A DNA stretch of 64,000 nt, taken from assembly GCF_013317235.1 (NCBI RefSeq), contig NZ_WLCM01000003.1, forward strand, positions 62,001-126,000. The letters are read 5' to 3'. How positions within the stretch are numbered: position 1 is the first letter of the stretch; the number at the start of each line of letters is the position of its first letter. The DNA comes from Leisingera sp. ANG59. GTDB lineage: Bacteria; Pseudomonadota; Alphaproteobacteria; Rhodobacterales; Rhodobacteraceae. Below the pieces are notes generated by a model. That model was not told where the DNA came from. It searched no databases and saw nothing but the letters and a program-made list of their open reading frames with translations. Shown in pieces: positions 8,103-17,142 of the stretch. Both the position numbers and the translations under genes were made by a program.

Positions 8103-9289
8103 CCCTGCTTGGCCGCCATCCACTGGTTCAGCCGCCACAGGCCCCAGGCCAGCGGGATCGCCGCCAGACCGCCGATCACATAGGCCAGCGGCTCATCGGC
8201 GAAGGATTCGAACATCTGGGTATAGGCATGGATCGCGGCAAAGGTCAGCGCCGCATTGAACAGCCCGCGCTGGTGCCGCTGCGCCGCCCAGAAGATCACC
8301 ACCGCCAGCACCGCCGCCCACAGCACCGAATAGACGTTCTCAGAAATGAACAGCGCGCTGTCACGGAAGGCATCGCGCGCGGCAGAGTAGCTCTCCCAGT
8401 CCTCGTAGCCATCGCTGTACCGGCCTGGCCCCCAGACGGTTTCGCCCACCACGTCCCCCCACAAGGAGCCGACCAGCGCGCAGAGGTTGGCGACCACGAA
8501 CCCCAGGATCGCCAGGATGCGCAGGTGCCGGGCGTCGCGATCTGCCAGCCGGGCCGCACCCCAAACGCACAACACGATCAGCAGCACCATCTGCAGAATC
8601 GTCAGCGTGGATTCCGGCGAATAGAACACATAGGCAGCGTGGAAATAGCTGGTGCCGGTCTCCAGCATCTGGGCAAAGGGCGCAATCGCCAGCGCGGTGA
8701 CAAAGCGCACATCCACTTGCCAGCCTGCCAGCGCCAGCGCCGCAGCGTAATAGAGCAGCACCAGATTCCGCAGCGGTGAGCCGATGCCGTATTGCTGCAG
8801 CAACAGCTCGATCCCCGCCAGATGCATCGCCAGCCCCATCAGCAGGATCGCGCCCAGCACAAAGCCGGCCGACCAGGCCCCGTGCCGCCAGCGCCAGGTG
8901 CAGATCAGCGCCACCAGCGCGCCGGCAGGCAGCATAACCCAGCCGGCGATGTCCTCGTATTTGTCCACCAGCTCAATCCCGGCGCCGCCCATCAGCATGC
9001 CCGCGCCGATCAGGGTGGCGGAATTGCCGAACATCCGCAGCGTCTCGCTGCCGCGCGCCAGAACCGCCAGCCCGCCGCCCAGCATCAGGATGCCCGTCAC
9101 AGCTACCGCAAGCGGATCCGCCAGCCAGAAGATGAATCCGGCGGTGGCGGCGATAATCCCGAAACACAGGATCGCGTTGACCGCCAGCGACACCATCACC
9201 TCGCGCGAGCGCGCCTCGATGGTGCAGGCCTGATCCGGGGTCAGCACCCCCTCCTCGACCAGCGCATTTGTGTCGGCAATGGCGTGCAT
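8099..9289 (-). CDS. Multi-spanning membrane protein, DUF2157-like
   Basis: A 396-residue inner-membrane protein with a short cytosolic N-terminal region (LVEEGVLTPDQACTIEARSR) followed by roughly ten hydrophobic segments. The N-terminal element and the run of glycine/alanine-rich membrane helices resemble the DUF2157 family, but this is a pattern-level match only. A long loop between late helices is rich in acidic and aromatic residues (YSDGYEDWESYSAARDAFRD). ATG 9289 was preferred because GAGGGA precedes it by 9 bases; a longer upstream frame adds a cysteine-rich stretch that looks non-coding. Function unknown. Tail-to-tail overlap with the regulator gene leaves no room for a terminator. 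Confidence 0.7.
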   Translation of the reverse strand: MHAIADTNALVEEGVLTPDQACTIEARSREVMVSLAVNAILCFGIIAATAGFIFWLADPLAVAVTGILMLGGGLAVLARGSETLRMFGNSATLIGAGMLMGGAGIELVDKYEDIAGWVMLPAGALVALICTWRWRHGAWSAGFVLGAILLMGLAMHLAGIELLLQQYGIGSPLRNLVLLYYAAALALAGWQVDVRFVTALAIAPFAQMLETGTSYFHAAYVFYSPESTLTILQMVLLIVLCVWGAARLADRDARHLRILAILGFVVANLCALVGSLWGDVVGETVWGPGRYSDGYEDWESYSAARDAFRDSALFISENVYSVLWAAVLAVVIFWAAQRHQRGLFNAALTFAAIHAYTQMFESFADEPLAYVIGGLAAIPLAWGLWRLNQWMAAKQG

Positions 9290-9372
9290 CAGCGGTCCCT
9301 CGCAGCATCCAAACAGATCAGCGCAGCATGAACCGGCTGTCGTCAAGGTGAAAGGGGAGGAATTCCCGCAGG

Positions 9373-9795
9373 TTACCCCTTGGGCCGGCTCGGCACCCAG
9401 GCATAGCCGTTTTCGCACAGGATATAGGCTTCGCGCAGGCCGTGCGGCTTGTCCGATGGGGCTTGCAGAACGGTGAAACCCGCCGCCTCCGCCCGCGCCG
9501 CGGCCGCATCCGGATCGGTGTCATACAGGCGGATCTCGATCCCGGCACCGCGCGGCGGGTTCTCCGGCAGCAGCCCCAGCAGCGGGTTTTCCGCATAGGT
9601 GCCGTCACTGTGCAGCTGAAACACCTGACCGCCATATGTGACAATGGCAAAACCCTTGCTCACCTGATGGCCCTTCATGGCAAAAACAGTCTCTAAAAAG
9701 GCGACTTCAGCCGGAACATCCCGCACCAGAAGATTGAGACCGATCCCGCGCAGGGAACGGCCGAAACTATCCGCGTCTGTTGTGTCATAATCCAT
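9373..9795 (-). CDS. VOC-family (glyoxalase/bleomycin-resistance fold) protein
   Basis: A 140-residue protein with two beta-alpha-beta-beta-beta modules of the vicinal-oxygen-chelate fold: module one starts GIGLNLLVRDVPAEVAFLET and module two GAGIEIRLYDTDPDAAAARAE. The central YGGQVFQLHSDGTY loop includes a potential metal ligand (His). The C-terminus PHGLREAYILCENGYAWVPS matches VOC proteins annotated as glyoxalase superfamily. Substrate unknown. ATG 9795 gives a family-typical length. It is 83 bases upstream of the membrane-protein gene on the same strand and divergent from ade. Confidence 0.75.
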   Translation of the reverse strand: MDYDTTDADSFGRSLRGIGLNLLVRDVPAEVAFLETVFAMKGHQVSKGFAIVTYGGQVFQLHSDGTYAENPLLGLLPENPPRGAGIEIRLYDTDPDAAAARAEAAGFTVLQAPSDKPHGLREAYILCENGYAWVPSRPKG

Positions 9796-9936
9796 ACCCG
9801 CAGTTTTCCCCGGACGCCTCCCCGCGGCAATGCCAAATGCGTCAGCCTTCGGCGCCTTTCCTCCGCTACGGTGAAGCTTTGATGGCAATGCAAGCAATCC
9901 GCTTGCCTTCCCGCCCGCAATCGGAACAATTGGATT

Positions 9937-11739
9937 ATGTCAGAAAACACTTTTCCGAGCTGGCCCGACTCCGCCCCGCAATTGATCGACGTAGCCGCAG
10001 GCCGCGCGCCGGCCGATACGGTGATCCGGCAGGGCATCTGGGTCAATGTCCACACCCGCGAACAGCTGCCGGGCCATGATATTGCGATCAAGGCGGGCCG
10101 CATCGCCTATGTCGGGCCGGATGCCTCATACTGCACCGGGCCGGACACCCAGATCATCGAAGCAAACGGCCGCTACATGATCCCCGGCCTGTGCGACGCG
10201 CACATGCATGTCGAAAGCGGCATGCTCACACCCGCGGAATTTGCCCGCGCGGTGATCCCGCATGGCACCACCTCGATGTTCACCGACCCGCATGAGATCG
10301 CCAATGTGCTGGGTCTGGACGGCGTGCGCTATATGCATGACGAGGCGCTGATGCAGCCGGTCAACATTTTCACCCAGATGCCCAGCTGCGCGCCCTCGGC
10401 GCCGGGGCTGGAGACCACCGGTTATGAAATCTCTGCCGAAGACGTCGCTGAGGCGATGAACTGGCCGGGCATCATCGGCCTGGGGGAGATGATGAACTTC
10501 CCCGGCGTCGCCAATGCCGACCCCAAGATGCTGGCCGAAATCGCCGCCACCCAGCGCGCAGGAAAAACCGTGGGCGGCCACTATGCCTCCCCCGACCTCG
10601 GCCCGGATTTCGCGGCTTATGTGGCCGGCGGCCCGGCGGATGACCACGAGGGCACCTGCGAGGCTGACGCCATCGCCCGGGTGCGCCAGGGGATGCGGTC
10701 GATGATGCGGCTGGGCTCTGCCTGGTATGACGTCGAAAGCCAGATCACCGCGGTGACGGAGAAGGGCCTGGATCCGCGCAACTTCATCCTCTGCACCGAT
10801 GACTGCCACTCCGGCACGCTGGTCAACGACGGCCACATGAACCGGGTGGTGCGCCATGCGATTGCCTGCGGCTGCGATCCCGTCGTTGCCCTGCAGATGG
10901 CGACGATCAACACGGCCACCCATTTCGGGCTGGAGCGGGAGATCGGCTCCATCACCCCGGGCCGCCGCGCCGATGTGATCCTCACTTCCAGCCTGACGGA
11001 GCTGCCGATCGAGGTAGTGGTTGCCCGCGGCCGGATCGTCGCGGAATCAGGCTCTATCAAGGTGGACTGCCCGCATTACGACTGGCCCGCCAGCGCCCGC
11101 GGCACCGTGCATCTCGGCCATGAGCTGACCGCCAAGGACTTCGAACTCGCCGCCCCCGAAGGCGCCAATGCAGTCACCGCCAATGTGATCGGCGTGGTCG
11201 AAAACCAGGCTCCGACCAAGGCGCTGCGGGCGGAGCTGCCAGTGGTCGACGGGCTGGTCGAGGGCAGCGGCGATGTCTGCCAGATCGCCCTGGTCGAGCG
11301 CCACCGCGCCACCGGCGGCGTCACCAATGCCTTTGTCTCCGGCTTCGGCTACAGCGGCAAGATGGCGATGGCCTCCACCGTGGCGCATGACAGCCACCAC
11401 ATGATCGTGGTCGGCACCGACCGCGAGCAGATGGCACTGGCAGCCAACCGGCTGGCGCAAGTGGGCGGCGGCATCACCATTTACCGGGACGGGCAGGAGC
11501 TGGCGCTGGTCGAGCTGCCGATTGCCGGCCTGATGTCCGACAGCCCCGCCACCGAGGTTGCCGCCAAGGCGCAGGTGATGATGGAGGCGATGCAGGCCTG
11601 CGGCTGCGCCCTGAACAACGCCTATATGCAGCACTCGCTGCTGGCGCTGGTGGTGATCCCGGAACTGAGGATCTCCGACCTTGGCCTTGTCGACGTGCGC
11701 ACATTCCAGAAAATCCCGGTAATCGAGCCTGCCCAATGA
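9937..11739 (+). CDS. ade: Adenine deaminase
   Basis: A 600-residue amidohydrolase-superfamily enzyme converting adenine to hypoxanthine and ammonia. Metal-binding HMHVES follows GLCDAH near residue 90; TSMFTDPHEIANVLG, IGLGEMMNFPGV and FILCTDDCHSGTLVNDGH are Ade signatures, and the C-terminal Ade domain has FGYSGKMAMASTVAHDSHH. Length is close to E. coli Ade (588). It overlaps the AMP nucleosidase start by 4 bases (ATGA), so the two are translationally coupled. Together they would take AMP to adenine plus ribose 5-phosphate and then to hypoxanthine. Cytosolic purine salvage/catabolism. Confidence 0.95.
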   Translation: MSENTFPSWPDSAPQLIDVAAGRAPADTVIRQGIWVNVHTREQLPGHDIAIKAGRIAYVGPDASYCTGPDTQIIEANGRYMIPGLCDAHMHVESGMLTPAEFARAVIPHGTTSMFTDPHEIANVLGLDGVRYMHDEALMQPVNIFTQMPSCAPSAPGLETTGYEISAEDVAEAMNWPGIIGLGEMMNFPGVANADPKMLAEIAATQRAGKTVGGHYASPDLGPDFAAYVAGGPADDHEGTCEADAIARVRQGMRSMMRLGSAWYDVESQITAVTEKGLDPRNFILCTDDCHSGTLVNDGHMNRVVRHAIACGCDPVVALQMATINTATHFGLEREIGSITPGRRADVILTSSLTELPIEVVVARGRIVAESGSIKVDCPHYDWPASARGTVHLGHELTAKDFELAAPEGANAVTANVIGVVENQAPTKALRAELPVVDGLVEGSGDVCQIALVERHRATGGVTNAFVSGFGYSGKMAMASTVAHDSHHMIVVGTDREQMALAANRLAQVGGGITIYRDGQELALVELPIAGLMSDSPATEVAAKAQVMMEAMQACGCALNNAYMQHSLLALVVIPELRISDLGLVDVRTFQKIPVIEPAQ

Positions 11740-13202
11740 TAACAACAAAACACCCCGGCCATCCGCCGGACGAAAGCTTCAACGACGCAACCGAGGCCGT
11801 GAACCGGCTGGAACTGCTCTACAATCAGGCCACCGGTTTCCTCTGCGACGAGTTCATCCGCGCAATGGCGGACGGCGCACCGGACAACCAGCGCATCCGC
11901 GCCTATTACCCGGAGATCCGGTTTTCCACCCTGACCTTTGCCCAGGTGGACAGCCGCCTCAGCTTCGGCCATGTCTCCGCGCCCGGCACCTATGCCACCA
12001 CGGTGACCCGGCCGGACCTGTTCCGCAACTACCTGATCCAGCAGATTGGCCTGCTGATCCGCAATCACGGCCAGCCGGTGACCATCAGCGTCTCGGACAC
12101 CCCGATCCCGGTGCATTTCGCGGTTGCCTCGCGCCCGGATCTGACCGTGCCGCAGGACGGCGCCGCGGGCTTTACCCTGCGTGACGTGTTTGACGTGCCG
12201 GACCTGTCGACCACCAATGACGACATCGTCAACGGCACCTATCAGCCTGCCAATGGCACCGGCCCGCTGTCGCTGTTCACGGCCCAGCGCATCGACTACT
12301 CGCTGGCCCGGCTCAGCCATTACACCGCCACCAGCGCCGAGCACTTCCAGAACCACGTTCTGTTCACCAACTACCAGTTCTACGTGGCGGAGTTCGAAGC
12401 CTACGCCCGCGCCCAGCTGGCAGACCCGGACAGCGGCTACACCAGCTTTGTCAGCACCGGCGATCACGAGATCACTGATCCTTCGGCTGACATCCCGGCG
12501 ATCGCCAAGCTGCCGCAGATGCCCACCTACCACCTGAAGCGCGAGGACGGGAACGGCATCACCCTGGTTAACATCGGCGTCGGCCCGTCAAACGCCAAGA
12601 CCGCCACCGACCACATCGCGGTGCTGCGCCCGCATGCCTGGCTGATGGTGGGCCACTGCGCGGGGCTGCGGAACACCCAGGCGCTGGGGGATTTTGTGCT
12701 GGCGCATGGCTACCTGCGCGAGGACCATGTGCTGGACGACGACCTGCCGATCTGGACCCCGATCCCCGCGCTGGCGGAAATCCAGGTCGCACTGGAGGAG
12801 GCGGTCGCCGAGGTCACCGAATACGAAGGCTTCGACCTCAAGCGGATCATGCGCACCGGCACTGTCGCCACCATAGACAACCGCAACTGGGAGCTGCGCG
12901 ACCAATCCGGCCCGGTGCAGCGCCTCAGTCAGTCCCGCGCCGTTGCGCTGGATATGGAAAGCGCCACCATCGCTGCCAACGGCTACCGCTTCAGGGTGCC
13001 CTACGGCACGCTGCTGTGTGTGTCCGACAAGCCGCTGCACGGAGAGCTGAAGCTGCCGGGCATGGCGTCGGACTTTTACCGGACCCAGGTTGCGCGCCAT
13101 CTGCAAATCGGCATAAGAGCTATGGAACGCCTGCGCGGCATGCCCTTGGAGCGTCTGCACAGCCGGAAATTGCGCTCCTTCGACGAAACAGCCTTCCTCT
13201 AA
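11736..13202 (+). CDS. amn: AMP nucleosidase
   Basis: A 488-residue enzyme hydrolysing AMP to adenine and ribose 5-phosphate. The N-terminal Amn-specific domain (about 1-180, including YYPEIRFSTLTFAQVDSRLS and FGHVSAPGTYATTVTRPDLF) precedes a purine-phosphorylase-like catalytic domain with IGVGPSNAKTATDHIAVLRP, ALDMESATIAANGYRFRVPY and LLCVSDKPLHGE. Length matches E. coli Amn (484). It overlaps ade at ATGA 11736-11739, so the supply of adenine and its deamination are coupled. In E. coli the enzyme regulates adenylate pools; the same role is likely here. Confidence 0.95.
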   Translation: MITTKHPGHPPDESFNDATEAVNRLELLYNQATGFLCDEFIRAMADGAPDNQRIRAYYPEIRFSTLTFAQVDSRLSFGHVSAPGTYATTVTRPDLFRNYLIQQIGLLIRNHGQPVTISVSDTPIPVHFAVASRPDLTVPQDGAAGFTLRDVFDVPDLSTTNDDIVNGTYQPANGTGPLSLFTAQRIDYSLARLSHYTATSAEHFQNHVLFTNYQFYVAEFEAYARAQLADPDSGYTSFVSTGDHEITDPSADIPAIAKLPQMPTYHLKREDGNGITLVNIGVGPSNAKTATDHIAVLRPHAWLMVGHCAGLRNTQALGDFVLAHGYLREDHVLDDDLPIWTPIPALAEIQVALEEAVAEVTEYEGFDLKRIMRTGTVATIDNRNWELRDQSGPVQRLSQSRAVALDMESATIAANGYRFRVPYGTLLCVSDKPLHGELKLPGMASDFYRTQVARHLQIGIRAMERLRGMPLERLHSRKLRSFDETAFL

Positions 13203-13266
13203 GGCGGTTTTTTGCAGTTTTCCTAGAAAAAATGCCCATTTTGGACTGTGCGGAGCACACAAGAAG

Positions 13267-13294
13267 TTGTGTTATCGTACAACATAACGATAAT
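13267..13294 (+). promoter_or_regulatory. Promoter of the HU-like gene with operator-like inverted repeats
   Basis: A -35-like TTGTGT (13267-13272) and a -10-like GATAAT (13289-13294) are 16 bases apart. The spacer carries overlapping inverted repeats: TTATCGT (13272-13278) / ACGATAA (13287-13293) and GTTAT (13271-13275) / ATAAC (13284-13288). Inverted repeats placed across a promoter spacer are typical of repressor operators. The expected transcript starts near 13301, about 40 bases before the gene. Seen in sequence; the regulator is unknown. Confidence 0.5.
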
Positions 13295-13341
13295 GTCACG
13301 CGATGAGGCCCCACAGTTCGGGCAGTTTAAGGAGACGAAGA

Positions 13342-13629
13342 ATGTCCAAACCGATGACCAAAACCCAGCTTGTTGCCGCTCTGGCAGAGGAAATGGGCAG
13401 CGACAAGAAAGTCGCAGGTTCCGCACTGGAAGCGGTCTGCTCGCTGATCACCCGCGAAGTGTCGGGCGGCGGTGCAGTGACCCTGCCGGGCGTCGGCAAA
13501 ATCTACTGCCGCGAGCGCCCCGAGCGCGAGGTGCGCAACCCGGCCACCGGTGAGAAGTTCACCAAAGAAGCCGACAAGGTCGTGAAAATGACCATCGCCA
13601 AAGCGCTGAAAGACAGCGTGAACGGCTGA
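13342..13629 (+). CDS. HU-family nucleoid DNA-binding protein
   Basis: A 95-residue HU/IHF-fold protein. The N-terminal helices MTKTQLVAALAEEMGSDKKV pack the dimer; the beta arm shows the HU signature ERPEREVRNPATGEKF, and the C-terminus is AKALKDSVNG. It lacks the sequence of a textbook HupB and is one of the divergent HU-like proteins common in Roseobacters. ATG 13342 follows TTAAGGAG. It is expressed from its own promoter and ends in a terminator, so it is monocistronic. Expected role is chromosome compaction and DNA bending. Confidence 0.88.
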   Translation: MSKPMTKTQLVAALAEEMGSDKKVAGSALEAVCSLITREVSGGGAVTLPGVGKIYCRERPEREVRNPATGEKFTKEADKVVKMTIAKALKDSVNG

Positions 13630-13655
13630 TACCGGATGTGATCCGAACGGTTTGA

Positions 13656-13682
13656 GGGCTGCCCCACGCGGGCGGCCCTTTT
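13656..13682 (+). terminator. Terminator of the HU-like gene
   Basis: Stem GGGCTGCC (13656-13663) / GGCGGCCC (13671-13678) with one G-T wobble and a 7-base loop, followed by TTTT. Lies 26 bases after the stop codon. Confidence 0.8.
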
Positions 13683-13793
13683 CATTTGCCGGCGCCGCGC
13701 GGGTCAACAGTTCGCCCGCCGCCGCTGCGATGCCGCTTGCCAATGCACCGCATCAGGCGCACCCTGCCTGCAAGCCGGGAGGAGGGCCGCCGC

Positions 13794-14417
13794 ATGAGTG
13801 ATGTGAACCTGATACTGATCCTGGGGGCTGCGCTGCTGGCCGGCGCCAGCCCCGGCCCTGCCACCCTGACCATCGCCGGCACCGCCATGCAGCGCGGCCG
13901 CGCCGCCGGGCTGGCACTGGCGGCCGGTGTCAGCAGCGGCTCGCTGATCTGGTCGGTCTCTGCCGCCTTCGGCCTGGGTGCGGTGATGCTGGCCAATGCC
14001 TGGATGTTCGAGGCGGTCCGCTACTTCGGTGCCGCCTACCTGATGTATCTGGCGATCCGCTCCGCCCGCTCTGCCCTGCGCTCCGGCGCGCCGGAACTGC
14101 GCCCCTCTTCCGCCCCGTCGCTGCGCGCCGCCTATGCCAAGGGTCTGGCGCTGCACCTGACCAATCCGAAGGCGATCCTGTTCTTCGGCTCGCTCTACGC
14201 CATCGGCATCCCGCCCGGCACCGCGCCCTCGGCGCTGCTGGTGGTGATTGCCGCTATCGCGGTGCAAAGCACGCTGATCTTCCACGGCTACGCGATCCTG
14301 TTCTCCAGCGCCGCCGCCAGCCGCATCTACATCCGCCTGCACCGCGGGTTCGAGGCGGTGTTTGCCGCCGCCTTTGGCGCCGCCAGCTGGCAGATTTTTG
14401 CAGCCCGCCTCAGCTGA
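13794..14417 (+). CDS. LysE-family translocator
   Basis: A 207-residue inner-membrane exporter of the LysE/RhtB amino-acid efflux superfamily, with about six membrane segments. The N-terminal signature LAGASPGPATLTIAGTAMQRG corresponds to the conserved GP..A..G motif, and HLTNPKAILFFGSL is the second family motif. The substrate, probably an amino acid or derivative, cannot be told. ATG 13794 follows GGGAGGAGGG. A second exporter (EamA family) starts 61 bases after its stop, so the two may share a transcript. Confidence 0.88.
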   Translation: MSDVNLILILGAALLAGASPGPATLTIAGTAMQRGRAAGLALAAGVSSGSLIWSVSAAFGLGAVMLANAWMFEAVRYFGAAYLMYLAIRSARSALRSGAPELRPSSAPSLRAAYAKGLALHLTNPKAILFFGSLYAIGIPPGTAPSALLVVIAAIAVQSTLIFHGYAILFSSAAASRIYIRLHRGFEAVFAAAFGAASWQIFAARLS

Positions 14418-14478
14418 CAGGGCTTGAACCCGCCGCCCGCTTCCCCGAAGGTCCGCCGCAGCAGAGAGGGTTTGGACA

Positions 14479-15384
14479 ATGGACGCACGCGCAATAGCCA
14501 TGGGGCTGGCCTTTGCCCTGATGTGGTCCTCGGCCTTCACCTCGGCACGGATCATCGTGCAGGACGCCTCGCCGCTGTTTTCGCTTGCTGTGCGGTTCCT
14601 GATCTCCGGCCTGATCGGCGTCGCCATCGCCCGCGCCATGGGTCAGACTTGGCGGCTGACACCCGGCCAGTGGCGCGCCACGGTGATCTTCGGTGTCTGC
14701 CAGAACGCGCTCTACCTCGGCCTGAACTTCGTCGCCATGCAATGGATCGAGGCCTCCCTGGCTGCCATCATCGCCTCCACCATGCCGCTCTTGGTGGCAC
14801 TGGCCGGCTGGATGCTGTTCGGCGAGCGGCTGCGGCCCCTCGGCTACGCCGGACTGCTCGCGGGCATCTTGGGCGTCGCTCTGATCATGGGCACCCGCCT
14901 CAGCGCCGGAGTGGATCTGTTCGGCGTGTTCCTTTGCGTGATCGGCGTGCTGGCGCTCACTGCCGCCACCCTCGCCCTGCGCGGCGCCACATCCGGCGGC
15001 AATTTCATGATGGTGGTGGGGCTGCAGATGCTGATCGGCTCCGCCATCCTGTTTGCAGCCGCGCCAATCACAGAAGACATCTTTGTGAACCCCACCTGGC
15101 GGCTTGCCGCGGCCTTCACCTACACCACCATCGTGCCGGGGCTGATGGCCACCTTCATCTGGGTGCTGCTCCTGAACCGCATCGGCGCAGTCCGCGCGGC
15201 AACCTTCCACTTCCTGAACCCGGTGTTCGGCGTCGCCGTTGCCAGCGTGCTGCTGGGCGAGAAACTGGGGCCGCTCGATGTGCTGGGTGTTGCCATCGTC
15301 ACCGGCGGCATTCTGGCGGTTCAGCTCTCCCGCCAGCCCGCGCATCCGAAACCGGGGCTCTCCCGCGCGGCAAAGCCGGGCTGA
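14479..15384 (+). CDS. EamA/DMT-family transporter
   Basis: A 301-residue inner-membrane protein with ten hydrophobic segments arranged as two five-helix EamA repeats (about 5-140 and 150-290). The repeat ends carry the EamA motifs FVAMQWIEASLAAIIASTMP and FHFLNPVFGVAVASVLLGEK. Such proteins export metabolites or amino acids; the substrate is unknown. It follows the LysE-family gene on the same strand. The C-terminal tail is short and basic. The 112 bases to the next gene contain only GC-rich inverted sequence with no T tract. Confidence 0.88.
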   Translation: MDARAIAMGLAFALMWSSAFTSARIIVQDASPLFSLAVRFLISGLIGVAIARAMGQTWRLTPGQWRATVIFGVCQNALYLGLNFVAMQWIEASLAAIIASTMPLLVALAGWMLFGERLRPLGYAGLLAGILGVALIMGTRLSAGVDLFGVFLCVIGVLALTAATLALRGATSGGNFMMVVGLQMLIGSAILFAAAPITEDIFVNPTWRLAAAFTYTTIVPGLMATFIWVLLLNRIGAVRAATFHFLNPVFGVAVASVLLGEKLGPLDVLGVAIVTGGILAVQLSRQPAHPKPGLSRAAKPG

Positions 15385-15496
15385 CACCCGTCCCCGCCCC
15401 TTGGGCCCGGCGCCGCGGGCGCGGCGCAGGCCCGTTGCAACTGCTTGCGTTTCCGCCGTAACCTGATCCGCAATGACACAAGCAGGAGGACGCGGC

Positions 15497-16060
15497 ATGA
15501 GCGCGCAACTATCCCAGGTGCTGGACGCCATCGACGCCGCCAACGCCAAGGACCCCAACCTGGAGGGCGGCCAGCCTGCCGCGCTGCTCTACGGCCAGCG
15601 GATGAGCGCGGAGCAGGAACGCCTGTTCCCGGATGCCGCCGAGGTGCTGCAGATCGCCGCCCGCGGCCAGCATGTGGAGCGCTGGAAACTCGCCCGCGAG
15701 TCTTTCCCCGAAGGCCGCGCCGGCTACCTCGCCTGGCGCAAGGCAGAGGCACAGCACCACGCTGAGGTGGTCACCGCCCTGATGCAGGAGGCAGGCTACG
15801 GCGCAGAGGATGTGGACGCCGCCGCAAAGATGCTGCGCAAGGAGGGCATCAAGCGCGACGACCAGGTGCAGGCGCTGGAGGACATCATCTGCTTTGTCTT
15901 CCTGAAATGGTACTTTGAACCCTTCGCCGCCAAACACCCGGCGGACAAGGTCCAGCGCATCGTCGAGAAAACCGCCCGCAAGATGTCGGCCGAGGCCCGC
16001 GCCCGGGTGCTGAGCGAGTTCACCCTGCCGGCGGAGCTGGCCGGGGCCTTCGCCGCCTGA
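15497..16060 (+). CDS. DUF4202 domain-containing protein
   Basis: A 187-residue soluble protein matching the DUF4202 pattern: AIDAANAKDPNLEGGQPAAL, LYGQRMSAEQERLFPDAAEV, the histidine-rich IAARGQHVERWKLARESFP, YLAWRKAEAQHH, and the C-terminal LEDIICFVFLKWYFEPFA with KTARKMS. The conserved His and Glu residues suggest a metal-binding helical bundle, but I know of no established function. ATG 15497 follows AGGAGG. It precedes msrB by 101 bases on the same strand; a link to oxidative repair is possible but unsupported. Confidence 0.8.
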   Translation: MSAQLSQVLDAIDAANAKDPNLEGGQPAALLYGQRMSAEQERLFPDAAEVLQIAARGQHVERWKLARESFPEGRAGYLAWRKAEAQHHAEVVTALMQEAGYGAEDVDAAAKMLRKEGIKRDDQVQALEDIICFVFLKWYFEPFAAKHPADKVQRIVEKTARKMSAEARARVLSEFTLPAELAGAFAA

Positions 16061-16161
16061 GCCGCCCCGCACACGGCTTTGCGAGCCGCTTGTAACAGGG
16101 CTTTGCATTTGCGCCTCCAAACCCCATGTTCTGCAGCAACGCGAACAGGCGGGAGGACACC

Positions 16162-16611
16162 ATGACCAAATACTTCAAGAACCCGGACGCCGTTGCAGCA
16201 CTGTCGGAGGAAGAGTTCTATGTGACCCAGAATGCGGGCACCGAACGCCCCGGCACCGGCAAGCTGCTTTATAACAAGGAGCCGGGCATCTATGTCGACA
16301 TCGTCTCGGGCGAGCCGCTGTTTGCCTCCTCCGACAAGTACGAGTCTGGCTGCGGCTGGCCCAGCTTCACCAAGCCCATCGAATCCGCCCATATCCAGGA
16401 ACTGGAGGACCGCAGCCTCGGCATGATCCGCACCGAGGTCCGCTCCACCCATGGCGACAGCCACCTGGGCCATGTGTTCCCGGACGGGCCGATGGACCGC
16501 GGCGGCCTGCGCTATTGCATCAACTCCGCTTCCCTGCGGTTCGTGCATCTGGACGACATGGAGGCCGAGGGCTATGGCGCCTATATCAACCAAGTGGAGG
16601 TCGTGAAATGA
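16162..16611 (+). CDS. msrB: Peptide-methionine (R)-S-oxide reductase MsrB
   Basis: A 149-residue enzyme reducing the R epimer of methionine sulfoxide in proteins. The catalytic cysteine is Cys119 in [11 protein letters not shown], and the substrate-site motif is GCGWPSF (Cys64). [14 protein letters not shown] is also conserved. The two CxxC pairs that bind structural zinc in many MsrBs are absent ([14 protein letters not shown] and [12 protein letters not shown] at those places), so this is the zinc-free form. ATG 16162 follows GGGAGGA. It overlaps msrA by 4 bases (ATGA), giving a coupled pair that repairs both epimers using thioredoxin. Confidence 0.95.
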   Translation: MTKYFKNPDAVAALSEEEFYVTQNAGTERPGTGKLLYNKEPGIYVDIVSGEPLFASSDKYESGCGWPSFTKPIESAHIQELEDRSLGMIRTEVRSTHGDSHLGHVFPDGPMDRGGLRYCINSASLRFVHLDDMEAEGYGAYINQVEVVK

Positions 16612-17123
16612 GCGCCACCGAACGCGCCGTCCTGGCAGGCGGCTGTTTCTGGGGCATGCAGGAACTGATCCGCAAACGCCCGGGCGTTATCAGCACCCGC
16701 GTCGGCTATACCGGCGGCGACGTGCCCAATGCCACCTACAGGAACCACGGCACCCATGCCGAAGGGATCGAGATCATTTTCGACCCCGCAGTGACGTCTT
16801 ACCGCGAGATGCTGGAGTTCTTCTTCCAGATCCACGACCCGACCACTCTGAACCGCCAGGGCAATGACCTGGGGATGAGCTACCGTTCGGCGATCTACTA
16901 CACGGACGAAACCCAGAAAGCCGTGGCTGAGGACACCATCGCCGATGTCAACGCTTCCGGCCTGTGGCCCGGCAAGGTGGTGACGGAAGTCGAACCCGCG
17001 GGCGATTTCTGGGAGGCAGAGCCCGAGCATCAGGACTATTTGCAACGGCTGCCGAACGGCTACACCTGCCATTTCGCCCGCCCCGGCTGGGTGCTGCCGA
17101 AACGCGGCGCTGCTGCAGAATAG
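16608..17123 (+). CDS. msrA: Peptide-methionine (S)-S-oxide reductase MsrA
   Basis: A 171-residue enzyme reducing the S epimer of methionine sulfoxide. The catalytic motif GGCFWGMQ places Cys13 as the nucleophile; [19 protein letters not shown] and [16 protein letters not shown] are standard MsrA signatures. The C-terminus lacks an obvious pair of resolving cysteines apart from one Cys in [10 protein letters not shown]. Its start ATG overlaps the msrB stop, and a strong terminator follows, so msrB-msrA ends the transcription unit. Confidence 0.95.
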   Translation: MSATERAVLAGGCFWGMQELIRKRPGVISTRVGYTGGDVPNATYRNHGTHAEGIEIIFDPAVTSYREMLEFFFQIHDPTTLNRQGNDLGMSYRSAIYYTDETQKAVAEDTIADVNASGLWPGKVVTEVEPAGDFWEAEPEHQDYLQRLPNGYTCHFARPGWVLPKRGAAAE

Positions 17124-17142
17124 GCTCTAACACAGCGCTTTC

